DNA of 64,000 nt from contig NZ_AP022601.1 of NCBI RefSeq assembly GCF_010726765.1, positions 3,596,001 to 3,660,000 of the forward strand. The letters run 5' to 3'. This DNA comes from Mycobacterium gallinarum (GTDB lineage Bacteria; Actinomycetota; Actinomycetes; Mycobacteriales; Mycobacteriaceae). The notes below the pieces were generated by a model. The model saw only the letters and a program-made list of their open reading frames with translations. It did not search any database and was not told the origin of the DNA. Made by a program: the position numbers and the translations under genes. Below are positions 54,856 through 63,405 of this stretch, in pieces. Each line of letters begins with the position of its first letter. Positions within the stretch are counted from its first letter, which is position 1.

Positions 54856-57099
54856 ATGACCGAAAACGCGCCGGGCATTCCTCTGGGCTCCTGGCTGGCC
54901 GAACTCGGCGATGAGCGGCTGATCCGGCTGCTGGAGTTGCGGCCCGATCTGACACAGCCCCCGCCGGGGACCATCGCGGCGCTGGCGGCGCGGGCGCAGG
55001 CACGCCAGTCGGTCAAGGCCGCGACGGATGACCTGGACTTTCTTCATCTCGCGGTGATCGACGCGCTGCTGGTCCTGCGTGCCGATACGACGGCGGTGCC
55101 GCTGTCGAAGCTGCTGGAGCTGATCGGTGACGGGGGTGCCGAGTCGGTCGTGATGGGGGCCGTCGAGGACCTTCGCGAGCGCGCGCTGGTGTGGGGCCAC
55201 GATTCGGTGCGGGTCGCCTCCGAGGCAGCGACGGGCCTGCCCTGGTATCCCGGTCAGGCCACGGTCGAAGACACCGAGCCGAGAGGGCTCGCCGAGCGCC
55301 TCGCCGGCCTCGACGAGGCGCAGTCCGACCTGTTGCAGCGGCTGTTGGAGGGCTCGCCGGTGGGACGCACCCGCGACGCGGCCGCCGGCACCCCGCCGGA
55401 TCGCCCGGTGCAGCGACTGCTGGCGAATGGACTGCTACGTCAGGTGGACGACGAGACGGTGATCCTGCCCAGGCTCGTCGGCCAGGCGCTGCGCGGTGAA
55501 CTTCCCGGGCCTGTCGGGCTGACCGCACCCGATCCCGTGGTGTCGACTACGACGATCGCCGACGTCGACGCGGTGGCCGCGGGTGCCGTGATCGACTTGC
55601 TTCGCGAGGTCGAGGTTGTGCTCGAAACCCTCAGCGCTGCACCTATTCCCGAGCTGCGCAGTGGCGGGCTCGGTGTGCGCGACGTCAAACGGATGACGAA
55701 GGTCACCGGCATCGACGAAAGCCGGCTCGGCGTGATTCTCGAGGTGACCGCCGCGGCCGGGCTGATCGCGACGGGCATGCCGGAACCAGAACCGCAGGAC
55801 GGCACCGGCCCCTACTGGGCGCCGACTGTGGCCACTGACCGCTTCCTCGAATCTCCGACCGCGCAGAAATGGCATCTGCTGGCGTCGACATGGCTGGAAC
55901 TGCAGGGCAGGCCAAGCCTGGTCGGGAGCCGGGGCCCTGACGGTAAACCCTATGCGGCGCTTTCGGATTCGCTGTTCTCGACAGCCGCGCCGCTGGACCG
56001 GCGGCTACTCCTGGAGACGCTCGCCGGTCTCGCGCCCGGCGCCGGCGTCGACGCCACCGAGGCGGCACGCGCGATGATCTGGCGCCGGCCCCGCTGGGGC
56101 AATCGACTGCAACCGGGCCCGGTGGGTGCGTTGTTGGTGGAGGCGCACATGGTCGGCGTCGTCGGCCGCGGTGCGATCAGCACCCCGGCGCGCGCCCTCC
56201 TATCGGACGCCGCACCGGAGAATGTCGTCAAGGCGATGGACAAGGTGCTGCCCCAGCCCATCGACCACTTCCTGCTGCAGGCCGACCTGACGGTCGTGGT
56301 GCCGGGCCCACTGGAACGGGACCTCGCCGAGCAGTTGGGTGCTGTCGCGAGGGTTGAGTCGGCGGGTGCAGCGATGGTGTACCGAGTCAGCGAGTCGTCG
56401 ATCCGACGCGCGCTCGACACCGGACGCACCGCGGCAGACCTGCACGCCTTCTTCGACCGATACTCTAAAACCCCTGTCCCACAAGGACTCACGTACCTGA
56501 TCGATGATGTCGCCCGCCGGCACGGACAGCTGCGGGTCGGCATGGCCGCTTCGTTCGTGCGATGCGAGGACCCAGCGTTGCTGGCCCAGGCGATCACCGC
56601 ACCGGCGGCCGAACAGTTGGAGATGCGGCTGCTGGCGCCCACCGTAGCGGTGTCCCAAGCGCAGATCTCCGAGGTGCTGGCCGCCCTTCGAGAGGCCGGC
56701 TTCGCCCCTGCGGCCGAGGACTCGACGGGCACGATCGTCGACCTCCGCGAGCGGGGAGCCAGGGTGCCCGCACCATCGCGCCGTCGGTCCCATCGGACGC
56801 CGGCCCCGACCAGTCAGACGCTGGCCGCGATCGTCGCGGTCCTGCGCAGGGTGGCGGCCGGACCGTCGACCGGCATGCGGCTGGACCCGACTGTGGCGAT
56901 CACCCAGCTCCAGGAGGCCGCCCACCTCCAGATGTCGGTGGTGATCGGCTACGTCGACCCGGCCGGGGTCGCCACGCAACGGGTGGTGGCACCCATCAAT
57001 GTTCGCGGCGGGCAGCTGACCGCCTACGACCCGGCGTCCGGCCGCGTACGGGAGTTCGCCATCCACCGCGTCACCTCTGTCGTGTCCGCCGAGCAGTAG
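54856..57099 (+). CDS. Helicase-associated protein (Rv0862c-like)
   Basis: 747 residues, ATG 54856. A large alpha-rich protein with winged-helix-like segments in the first 450 residues. Near 470-560 comes the XPB/Ssl2 helicase-associated domain (P-I-D-H-F-L-L-Q-A-D-L-T-V-V-V-P-G-P-L, then S-I-R-R-A-L-D-T-G-R-T-A-A-D-L). A WYL-like beta barrel closes it (V-V-I-G-Y-V-D-P-A-G-V-A-T-Q-R-V to V-R-E-F-A-I-H-R-V). It lacks Walker motifs. Conserved partner of the XPB helicase gene 104 nt downstream; probably works with it in DNA repair or transcription. Confidence 0.85.
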   Translation: MTENAPGIPLGSWLAELGDERLIRLLELRPDLTQPPPGTIAALAARAQARQSVKAATDDLDFLHLAVIDALLVLRADTTAVPLSKLLELIGDGGAESVVMGAVEDLRERALVWGHDSVRVASEAATGLPWYPGQATVEDTEPRGLAERLAGLDEAQSDLLQRLLEGSPVGRTRDAAAGTPPDRPVQRLLANGLLRQVDDETVILPRLVGQALRGELPGPVGLTAPDPVVSTTTIADVDAVAAGAVIDLLREVEVVLETLSAAPIPELRSGGLGVRDVKRMTKVTGIDESRLGVILEVTAAAGLIATGMPEPEPQDGTGPYWAPTVATDRFLESPTAQKWHLLASTWLELQGRPSLVGSRGPDGKPYAALSDSLFSTAAPLDRRLLLETLAGLAPGAGVDATEAARAMIWRRPRWGNRLQPGPVGALLVEAHMVGVVGRGAISTPARALLSDAAPENVVKAMDKVLPQPIDHFLLQADLTVVVPGPLERDLAEQLGAVARVESAGAAMVYRVSESSIRRALDTGRTAADLHAFFDRYSKTPVPQGLTYLIDDVARRHGQLRVGMAASFVRCEDPALLAQAITAPAAEQLEMRLLAPTVAVSQAQISEVLAALREAGFAPAAEDSTGTIVDLRERGARVPAPSRRRSHRTPAPTSQTLAAIVAVLRRVAAGPSTGMRLDPTVAITQLQEAAHLQMSVVIGYVDPAGVATQRVVAPINVRGGQLTAYDPASGRVREFAIHRVTSVVSAEQ

Positions 57100-57202
57100 C
57101 GAAACGGGGGCATGTCCGCGCCTTCTGGATAATGGATGGGATGACCAGCGAGCGAGAAGTGCTGGGGGCACCCCCGCCCTCGGCAGGGGGACGGGATCGC
57201 GC

Positions 57203-58852
57203 ATGACTGACGGCCCCCTGATCGTGCAGTCCGATAAAACGGTGCTGCTCGAAGTCGACCACGAACAGGCCGGTGCGGCCCGAGCCGCCATCGCCCCGTT
57301 CGCCGAGCTCGAGCGTGCGCCCGAGCACATCCACACCTACCGCATCACTCCGCTGGCGCTATGGAACGCCCGTGCCGCGGGCCACGACGCCGAACAGGTC
57401 GTCGACGCGCTCGTGACGTTCTCCCGCTACGCGGTGCCGCAGCCGCTGCTGGTCGACATCGTCGACACGATGGCGCGCTACGGGCGCCTGCAGCTGGTCA
57501 AGTCTCCGGTGCACGGTCTGACGTTGGTGAGCCTCGACCGCGCGGTTCTGGAGGAAGTGCTGCGCAATAAGAAAATCGCACCGATGCTCGGCGCGCGCAT
57601 CGACGACGACACCGTCCAGGTCCACAACAGCGAGCGCGGCCGCGTCAAGCAGATGCTGCTCAAGATCGGTTGGCCCGCAGAGGATCTCGCCGGATATGTG
57701 GACGGCGAGAAGCATCCGATCAGCCTCGCGCAGGACGGCTGGCACCTGCGTGACTATCAGGAGATGGCGACCGACTCGTTCTGGGAGGGTGGGTCCGGCG
57801 TCGTGGTGCTGCCGTGCGGCGCGGGTAAGACCCTCGTCGGCGCCGCGGCGATGGCGAAGGCTGGCGCGACGACGCTGATCCTGGTGACCAACACGGTGGC
57901 CGGCAGGCAATGGAAGCGCGAGCTGATCAACCGGACGTCGTTGACGGAGGACGAGATCGGGGAGTACTCGGGCGAGAAGAAAGAGATCCGCCCGGTCACG
58001 ATCGCCACCTATCAGGTGATCACGCGCCGCACCAAGGGTGAGTACAAGCACCTCGAACTGTTCGACAGCCGCGACTGGGGCCTGATCATCTACGACGAGG
58101 TGCACCTGCTGCCCGCGCCCGTGTTCCGGATGACCGCGGACTTGCAGTCGCGGCGACGGCTGGGCCTGACGGCCACGCTCATCCGCGAGGACGGACGCGA
58201 GGGCGACGTGTTCTCGCTGATCGGGCCGAAGCGGTATGACGCACCGTGGAAGGACATCGAGGCGCAGGGTTGGATCGCGCCCGCCGAGTGCATCGAGGTG
58301 CGGGTGACGATGACGGACAACGAGCGAATGCTCTACGCCGTCGCCGAACCCGACGAGCGCTACAAGCTGTGCTCGACGGTGCATTCCAAGATCGCGGTGG
58401 TGAAGTCGATCCTGGAGAAGCACAAGGGCGACCAGACCCTGGTGATCGGCGCATACCTCGACCAGCTCGACGAGCTCGGACAGGAGCTGAACGCCCCCGT
58501 GATCCAGGGGTCGACCAAGACCGCAGAGCGCGAAGCGCTGTTCGATGAGTTCCGTCGCGGCGAGATCCCGACGCTGGTCGTGTCCAAGGTCGCCAACTTC
58601 TCCATCGACCTGCCGGAAGCCAATGTCGCCGTACAGGTTTCGGGCACCTTCGGGTCGAGACAGGAAGAGGCGCAGCGACTGGGCCGGCTGCTGCGGCCCA
58701 AGGCCGACGGCGGCGGCGCGATCTTCTACTCGGTGGTGTCCCGCGACAGCCTGGACGCCGAGTACGCCGCACACCGTCAGCGGTTCCTCGCCGAACAGGG
58801 TTACGGCTACATCATCAAGGACGCCGACGATCTACTCGGTCCCGCAATCTAA
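57203..58852 (+). CDS. ercC3: XPB/ErcC3-type DNA helicase
   Basis: 549 residues, ATG 57203. N-terminal domain to about 170, then superfamily 2 motifs: Walker A P-C-G-A-G-K-T with Lys209, D-E-V-H at 298-301, motif III L-G-L-T-A-T, motif V around T-L-V-V-S-K-V-A-N-F-S-I-D-L-P and motif VI E-E-A-Q-R-L-G-R-L-L-R-P. Bacterial XPB, the same size as the M. tuberculosis enzyme (Rv0861c), a 3'-5' helicase with repair roles. Ends 4 nt into the convergent cupin gene. Confidence 0.95.
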   Translation: MTDGPLIVQSDKTVLLEVDHEQAGAARAAIAPFAELERAPEHIHTYRITPLALWNARAAGHDAEQVVDALVTFSRYAVPQPLLVDIVDTMARYGRLQLVKSPVHGLTLVSLDRAVLEEVLRNKKIAPMLGARIDDDTVQVHNSERGRVKQMLLKIGWPAEDLAGYVDGEKHPISLAQDGWHLRDYQEMATDSFWEGGSGVVVLPCGAGKTLVGAAAMAKAGATTLILVTNTVAGRQWKRELINRTSLTEDEIGEYSGEKKEIRPVTIATYQVITRRTKGEYKHLELFDSRDWGLIIYDEVHLLPAPVFRMTADLQSRRRLGLTATLIREDGREGDVFSLIGPKRYDAPWKDIEAQGWIAPAECIEVRVTMTDNERMLYAVAEPDERYKLCSTVHSKIAVVKSILEKHKGDQTLVIGAYLDQLDELGQELNAPVIQGSTKTAEREALFDEFRRGEIPTLVVSKVANFSIDLPEANVAVQVSGTFGSRQEEAQRLGRLLRPKADGGGAIFYSVVSRDSLDAEYAAHRQRFLAEQGYGYIIKDADDLLGPAI

Positions 58853-59193
58853 GTATGCGGCCCGATGGGTTTCGAGACGGTCAGTAGGACGACCGAATCC
58901 TCGATCGCGTTCAGGCCGTGTCGTTCCCTTGGCAGGATGATGTGGTCACCGGCTGAACCGTCCCATCCCGACGACGAGTTGGTCACCCGCACACGGCCGT
59001 GCAGCACCTGAAGCGTGGCCTCGCCGGGGCTCTCGTGATCGTCCAGCTTGCTGCCCGCCTTCAGTGCCATCAGGGTCTGGCGCAGCGAGTGTTCATGGCC
59101 GCCGTAGACCGTGTGTGCACTGCGGCCACTGGTCGCCGCGCGGGCGGTTTCCAGATGCTCACGTGCGAGTGCGGTGAGCGAGATCTTCTCCAT
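58849..59193 (-). CDS. Cupin-domain protein
   Basis: 114 residues from ATG 59193; TTG 59199 has better spacing from GAAAGGG and may be the true start. Small beta-barrel with A-G-S-K-L-D-D-H-E-S-P-G-E-A-T-L-Q-V-L-H-G-R-V (cupin motif 1; His and Glu ligands) and G-D-H-I-I-L-P-R-E-R-H-G-L-N-A (motif 2). A first-row metal is probably bound. Similar one-domain cupins are stress or metabolic sensors; function unknown. Convergent with the XPB gene. Confidence 0.85.
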   Translation of the reverse strand: MEKISLTALAREHLETARAATSGRSAHTVYGGHEHSLRQTLMALKAGSKLDDHESPGEATLQVLHGRVRVTNSSSGWDGSAGDHIILPRERHGLNAIEDSVVLLTVSKPIGPHT

Positions 59194-59487
59194 CGTCAAT
59201 GCGCCCTTTCAGACGATCGGATATGTCATGGACCGCATTGGCCATGAATCGTCTCGACTCGGGCTGGTGATTCGAGACATGACCGCCGCAGTAACACCAT
59301 TCTCGTCATTGGCGGCACCGGCAACACCGAAAGCGCAATTGCAGGCGCTTCGCGCCGTAACACCTCGGCTGAGCGGAGCGACTCCACAGACATCGGGCTG
59401 GACTACGCACGGGCCGCGCAAACGCGTTAGCCTCGTCACGAGTCGGCAGCAGCCCACGGGCTCTAGCAGGAAGCACACACGCCACAT

Positions 59488-60096
59488 ATGAGCGGACATA
59501 CCTCCTCACTTCGGCAGATCGCGAAGATCGCGTTCGCCGGCGTCGTGATCGGCTTGGGCGCGCTGGCCGCTTCGACCCAGGCCAACGCGCAGCCGGCACC
59601 ACCGCCGCCCCCGGGTCAACCGCTACCGCCGGGCCAGCCCGTCATGGAGGTTCCGGGAGCCGAACCGGTCGCCGCGCCCGCACCGCCACCGGTCGGTGCG
59701 CCGCCCGTGCCCCAGGTCGCCAACCAGCAATACGGGCAGGGCAACACGTCGGGGCCGTTGGGCTTCCTGCGCGACGCCTGGCACATGGCTCAGGATCCGC
59801 AGAACTACAACGGCACCATGCAGCCCGGTGATGTGAAACCGCAGGCGCCGCCACCCGGAGCCGGTCCGGCGCCGCAGCTGCCACCCGGATATCAGTCGCT
59901 GACCGACCCGGCGTCCAACGGTGCTCCCGTTCCGGAGAAGAACTACGCGGGCGGACCGCCGCTGCCCGAGGGCTACCACCCGCTCACCGGTCCGCCACCG
60001 CCGGGTTACTTCGATGCGCCGCCGCCTCCGGGAACGATCGCTCCGGTCGACCCGAACACACTCCCACCGGGCGGCCCCATTCCCGTCACGCCGTAG
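59488..60096 (+). CDS. Secreted Ala/Pro-rich RpfA-like protein lacking the Rpf domain
   Basis: 202 residues, ATG 59488. The signal peptide M-S-G-H, I-A-K-I-A-F-A-G-V-V-I-G-L-G-A-L-A and A-N-A copies that of RpfA ([18 protein letters not shown]). Mature protein starts at about 35 with a Pro-rich stretch. A short helix G-F-L-R-D-A-W-H-M-A-Q-D-P-Q-N (near 90-104) resembles [14 protein letters not shown] of the RpfA end. The rest is P-L-P-E-G-Y/P-P-G-Y repeats. No Cys and no catalytic Glu domain. The 288-bp upstream gap shows no ydaO element. Function unknown. Confidence 0.75.
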   Translation: MSGHTSSLRQIAKIAFAGVVIGLGALAASTQANAQPAPPPPPGQPLPPGQPVMEVPGAEPVAAPAPPPVGAPPVPQVANQQYGQGNTSGPLGFLRDAWHMAQDPQNYNGTMQPGDVKPQAPPPGAGPAPQLPPGYQSLTDPASNGAPVPEKNYAGGPPLPEGYHPLTGPPPPGYFDAPPPPGTIAPVDPNTLPPGGPIPVTP

Positions 60097-60099
60097 CGG

Positions 60100-61116
60100 T
60101 TACGCCAGCGCGGGGATGACCTCACGCTCGAACAGTTCGATGCCGGTGCGGTCGTACGCGGCCTCGGGAAAGTACATGATCGCGTATTCGCAGCCCAGTT
60201 CCCGCATGCGCGTGAGCTTCTCGATCGCTTGTTCCGTTGTGCCGGTGGCGGATTCAGGAGCGCTGACAGTGCCGAGCATGGCGTCGACGGCGGATTCGTC
60301 CGCCTTGGTGGCCTGCTGGGCGCGCAACCGCGCCAAGCGCTCCTTGACGTCGCTTTCCGAGGTGCCGATGACGGCGTTGAAATTGGACGACCGCACGATC
60401 GCCTCATAATCGGTGCCCACGGCCCGGCAGTGTTCGGCCAGGATCTGCGACTTGCGCACGAAGCCGTCGGGGTCCGACGTGAAGTTGGTGTACTGGGCGT
60501 ACTTCGCGGCGATGCGCAGCGTCACTTTCTCGCCGCCACCGGCGATCCACATCGGAGGCCCGCCGTCCTGCAACGGCTTGGGCGCGACGATCGCGCCGTC
60601 GACCTGATAGTGCTTGCCGGCGAGGCTGACCCGCCCGTCGCGCCAGGCGTCGCGCATGATCTGGACGCCCTCGTCGAGCATGGCGAGCCGGGTACCGGCG
60701 GACGGAAACCCGTAGCCGTAGGCCTCCCACTCGTGCTGATACCAGCCGCCGCCGATCCCCATCTGCACCCGGCCGCCGGAGATGATGTCGGCGGTGGCGG
60801 CGACCTTCGCCAGATACACCGGATTGCGGTAGCCCATCGCCGTACACATCTGGCCGAGCTTGATGCGGGATGTGCTCGCGGCGTAGGCCGACATCAGCGA
60901 CCACGCCTCATGGGTCGCCTCGTCCGTCGGCACGGGAACGGTGTGGAAATGGTCGTACACCCACAGCGAGTCCCACGGGGCGCCGCCGGCCGAGCCGGCA
61001 ATCGAACTCTGGTCGGCGTACGCAGCCAGGTCGCGCATGATCGGCCACTGCTGCTCGGTCGGGATGTCAACGAGATCGAGTCGCCAGCCCTGCGGGATGA
61101 AGAGTCCAAAGCGCAT
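60100..61116 (-). CDS. LLM-class F420-dependent oxidoreductase
   Basis: 338 residues from ATG 61116. Luciferase-like TIM barrel: M-R-F-G-L-F-I-P-Q-G, W-V-Y-D-H-F, G-Q-M-C-T-A-M-G-Y-R-N-P-V-Y-L-A-K-V-A-A-T-A-D, S-G-G-R-V-Q-M-G-I-G-G-G-W-Y-Q-H-E and P-P-M-W-I-A-G-G-G-E-K-V-T-L-R. These mycobacterial enzymes mostly use F420 (some FMN). Substrate unknown. Starts 11 nt after the amidase stop, so the two are cotranscribed. Confidence 0.9.
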   Translation of the reverse strand: MRFGLFIPQGWRLDLVDIPTEQQWPIMRDLAAYADQSSIAGSAGGAPWDSLWVYDHFHTVPVPTDEATHEAWSLMSAYAASTSRIKLGQMCTAMGYRNPVYLAKVAATADIISGGRVQMGIGGGWYQHEWEAYGYGFPSAGTRLAMLDEGVQIMRDAWRDGRVSLAGKHYQVDGAIVAPKPLQDGGPPMWIAGGGEKVTLRIAAKYAQYTNFTSDPDGFVRKSQILAEHCRAVGTDYEAIVRSSNFNAVIGTSESDVKERLARLRAQQATKADESAVDAMLGTVSAPESATGTTEQAIEKLTRMRELGCEYAIMYFPEAAYDRTGIELFEREVIPALA

Positions 61117-61127
61117 GGCTTGCAACT

Positions 61128-62531
61128 CTATGCAAACAACGGCGGGGGCCGCCATCCTCCGAATACCGCTTCCAGCCGACCCGCGACCGCGAGCGCCGTC
61201 GCGTCCTGCCACGGTCTCGCCGCGATCTGCACACCGACGGGCAGACCCTCCTTCGAGGTGCCGCAGCGAACCACCGCCGCAGGCCAGCCAGTCAGGTTGT
61301 GCGCCATCAGATGGGAGAAGTCAGAAATCTCGACGAGCCCGTGATGGTGGGGCTTGGCCGCGGTCGGCATCACGGGTCCGACGATCACGTCGTAGTCGGC
61401 CATGAACTCCAGCATCTCGATGCGGTAGGTGTCGATGTCGGCCAGCCTGCTTCGCGCGTCGGACAGCGAGAACTCGACCAGCCGCGCCTGCTTGAGGAAC
61501 TCAGCGAGTTCCTCGGAGGGATCGGTGGCCCCGATGGCGGCCAGATCCGCTTCGAACCCCCGGCCCCGATCGCCGCCGAGGAACACCGACTCCCACAGCA
61601 ACTCCATGGTGCGTACCAGGCAGGGCGGGCTGTTGTGCTCGACGACACCGACCATTCCCGTCAGTGCCTGCACCACATCGCTGACGACGGCGGCGACGTC
61701 GTCGCCGGGCGGCGAGATGCCGTCGTCGAGATACGTGGCGACGCGAAGGGCGGAGACGTCGACGTCGTCCGGATCGCCGAGCGGCGCGGGCACCGTGTAC
61801 GGATCGCGCAGATCCGGACCGTTCATGATCGACAGGCCCAACTGAAGGTCGGCCACCGTCCGGGCGAGCGGGCCGCAGCAGTTGAACGGGCCGAAGATGC
61901 CGAGCGCGTCGCCGAACACACTGCCGGTGCGCGGGATTCGGCCGTGGGTCGGCTTGAGGCCGGCGATTCCGGTGTTGTGACACGGCTGTCGGATGCTGCC
62001 GCCGCCGTCGGACCCCACGCTCAATGCGGCGCCGCCGGCGGACACCAGGGCCGCCGACCCGCCGCTGCTACCGCCAGGTGTGCGCGACAGGTCGAACGGA
62101 TTGTTGGTGCGGCCGTAGACGTTGTTGTTGGATTCGCCGCCGCGGCCCATCTCGGGGACGTTCGTCAGGCCGAGCACGATGGCGCCTTCGCCGCGCAGCC
62201 TGGAGACCGCGGTCGCATCCCTGTCTGCGGTCGCGCGCAGCACCGCACTGCCGCCCGAACACTGAAGCCCCGCGACGTGCATGACGTCTTTGACCACAAC
62301 AGGCAGTCCGTGCGCCCGGCCGAGCGGGGCGCCGCGCGCGACCCGATCGTCGGCTTCGGCCGCGGCCGTCAGACACTGCTGGGGATCGGTGGCCTGCACG
62401 AGCGCGTTGAGCGCGGGGTTGACCGCCTCGATTCGCGCAAGATGCGCGTGTACGACGTCACGGCACGAAACCGTGCCCGCCGCCATGAGCGCGACCAGCT
62501 GGTGGGCCGGCAACTGACAGAGATCCGTCAT
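61128..62531 (-). CDS. Amidase signature family enzyme
   Basis: 467 residues, ATG 62531. Complete Ser-cisSer-Lys triad: Lys81 in V-V-K-D-V, Ser155 in G-G-S-S-G-G-S and Ser179 in D-G-G-G-S-I-R, at the spacing of 24 residues typical of the family. No GatB/GatC neighbours, so it is not the tRNA amidotransferase subunit. Hydrolyses an amide, nitrile-derived amide or ester. Operon with an F420-type oxidoreductase suggests a catabolic pathway. Divergent from the small membrane protein. Confidence 0.92.
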   Translation of the reverse strand: MTDLCQLPAHQLVALMAAGTVSCRDVVHAHLARIEAVNPALNALVQATDPQQCLTAAAEADDRVARGAPLGRAHGLPVVVKDVMHVAGLQCSGGSAVLRATADRDATAVSRLRGEGAIVLGLTNVPEMGRGGESNNNVYGRTNNPFDLSRTPGGSSGGSAALVSAGGAALSVGSDGGGSIRQPCHNTGIAGLKPTHGRIPRTGSVFGDALGIFGPFNCCGPLARTVADLQLGLSIMNGPDLRDPYTVPAPLGDPDDVDVSALRVATYLDDGISPPGDDVAAVVSDVVQALTGMVGVVEHNSPPCLVRTMELLWESVFLGGDRGRGFEADLAAIGATDPSEELAEFLKQARLVEFSLSDARSRLADIDTYRIEMLEFMADYDVIVGPVMPTAAKPHHHGLVEISDFSHLMAHNLTGWPAAVVRCGTSKEGLPVGVQIAARPWQDATALAVAGRLEAVFGGWRPPPLFA

Positions 62532-62696
62532 GCTCGCTCGTCTCGTACTTCCCCGTTTTGCGCCGGGGTCATGTGGCAGTGTTCACCAGATACGCAGTGG
62601 TCGGGCCGTTATCAGGCTGCAACTGCGACATCTGATCATCGGCATCGCGGAAGCCGGATCGGTGTTATATGGTGTGGCTCACAAAGCTAAGATCGA

Positions 62697-62712
62697 TGTG
62701 ATGCATGTCACA
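62697..62712. promoter_or_regulatory. Perfect CRP-type palindrome
   Basis: TGTGA-TGCATG-TCACA matches the mycobacterial CRP consensus fully. It lies between a possible -10 (TTATAT, 62665-62670) and the ribosome site of the small membrane-protein gene (62712-62719). Downstream placement suggests repression. The 190-bp gap has a weaker TGTG-TCACA pair near 62673-62683. Confidence 0.6.
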
Positions 62713-62724
62713 AAGGAGGCGGTT

Positions 62725-62934
62725 GTGGTCCGTGACCCGCTGACGGGGTTGGAGTCGCACCCGGTTCGTGCAGACAGCCACCACCACGTTCGATGGTTCT
62801 ATGTCCTGCTGCTCGTCGTGATCGCCATTGCCGCGATCGCGGGCATCGTCAGCACCATGGCCATGGGACAGCCGCAGGTGGCGTTCATCATCGGCCTCGT
62901 CGCCGTGGCGTTCTTCTCGCGGATCGGCTGCTGA
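62725..62934 (+). CDS. Small two-helix membrane protein
   Basis: 69 residues from GTG 62725, chosen because AAAGGAGG ends 5 nt before it; ATG 62701 in frame lacks a ribosome site and overlaps the CRP motif. Charged start R-D-P-L-T-G-L-E-S-H-P-V-R-A-D-S-H-H-H, then two hydrophobic helices (about 24-44 and 50-66) ending F-F-S-R-I-G-C. No family recognised. Probably CRP-regulated. Confidence 0.7.
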   Translation: MVRDPLTGLESHPVRADSHHHVRWFYVLLLVVIAIAAIAGIVSTMAMGQPQVAFIIGLVAVAFFSRIGC

Positions 62935-62979
62935 CGCAGGCCAGACGTACTTGACGGGGGGCGGCGCTAGCCTGGCGCC

Positions 62980-63405
62980 ATGGCCCTCTCCAAGGAAGAA
63001 CGCGAACAGTTTCTGGCTGAGCCCCACGTCGGGGCGCTCTCGGTGAGCGCCGGCGACAAGCGCGGACCGCTGACGGTGCCGATCTGGTACCAGTACAGTC
63101 CCGGCGGCGAACCCTGGATTCACACGGGTGCCGGCTCGCGCAAGCATCGCCTGATCGAAACGCAGGGCGAGTTCACTCTGATGGCCCAGCGCCTCGAGCC
63201 GACGGTGCGCTACGTCGCGGTCGACGGCCCCGTCAGCCGCATCGAACCGGCCACTGACGAACAACTCGTCGAGATGGTCAAGCGCTATCTGCCGCCGGAA
63301 AAGGTCGACGGTTACCTCGAATTCGCCCGCCGCGAGCACGGCGAGGGCGTCGCCATCTTCATGAAGCCGCAGCACTGGCTGTCATCCGACCTGGGAGCGG
63401 TCTAG
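62980..63405 (+). CDS. PPOX-fold flavin/F420-binding protein
   Basis: 141 residues, ATG 62980. Split beta-barrel of the pyridoxamine-phosphate-oxidase superfamily: F-L-A-E-P-H-V-G-A-L-S-V, G-P-L-T-V-P-I-W-Y-Q-Y, G-S-R-K-H-R-L-I and Y-V-A-V-D-G-P-V-S. The basic S-R-K-H-R patch could hold a flavin or F420 phosphate. Mycobacterial members include F420-dependent reductases and heme-degrading or biliverdin reductases; function not assigned. Overlaps the convergent ligase gene by 4 nt. Confidence 0.85.
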   Translation: MALSKEEREQFLAEPHVGALSVSAGDKRGPLTVPIWYQYSPGGEPWIHTGAGSRKHRLIETQGEFTLMAQRLEPTVRYVAVDGPVSRIEPATDEQLVEMVKRYLPPEKVDGYLEFARREHGEGVAIFMKPQHWLSSDLGAV

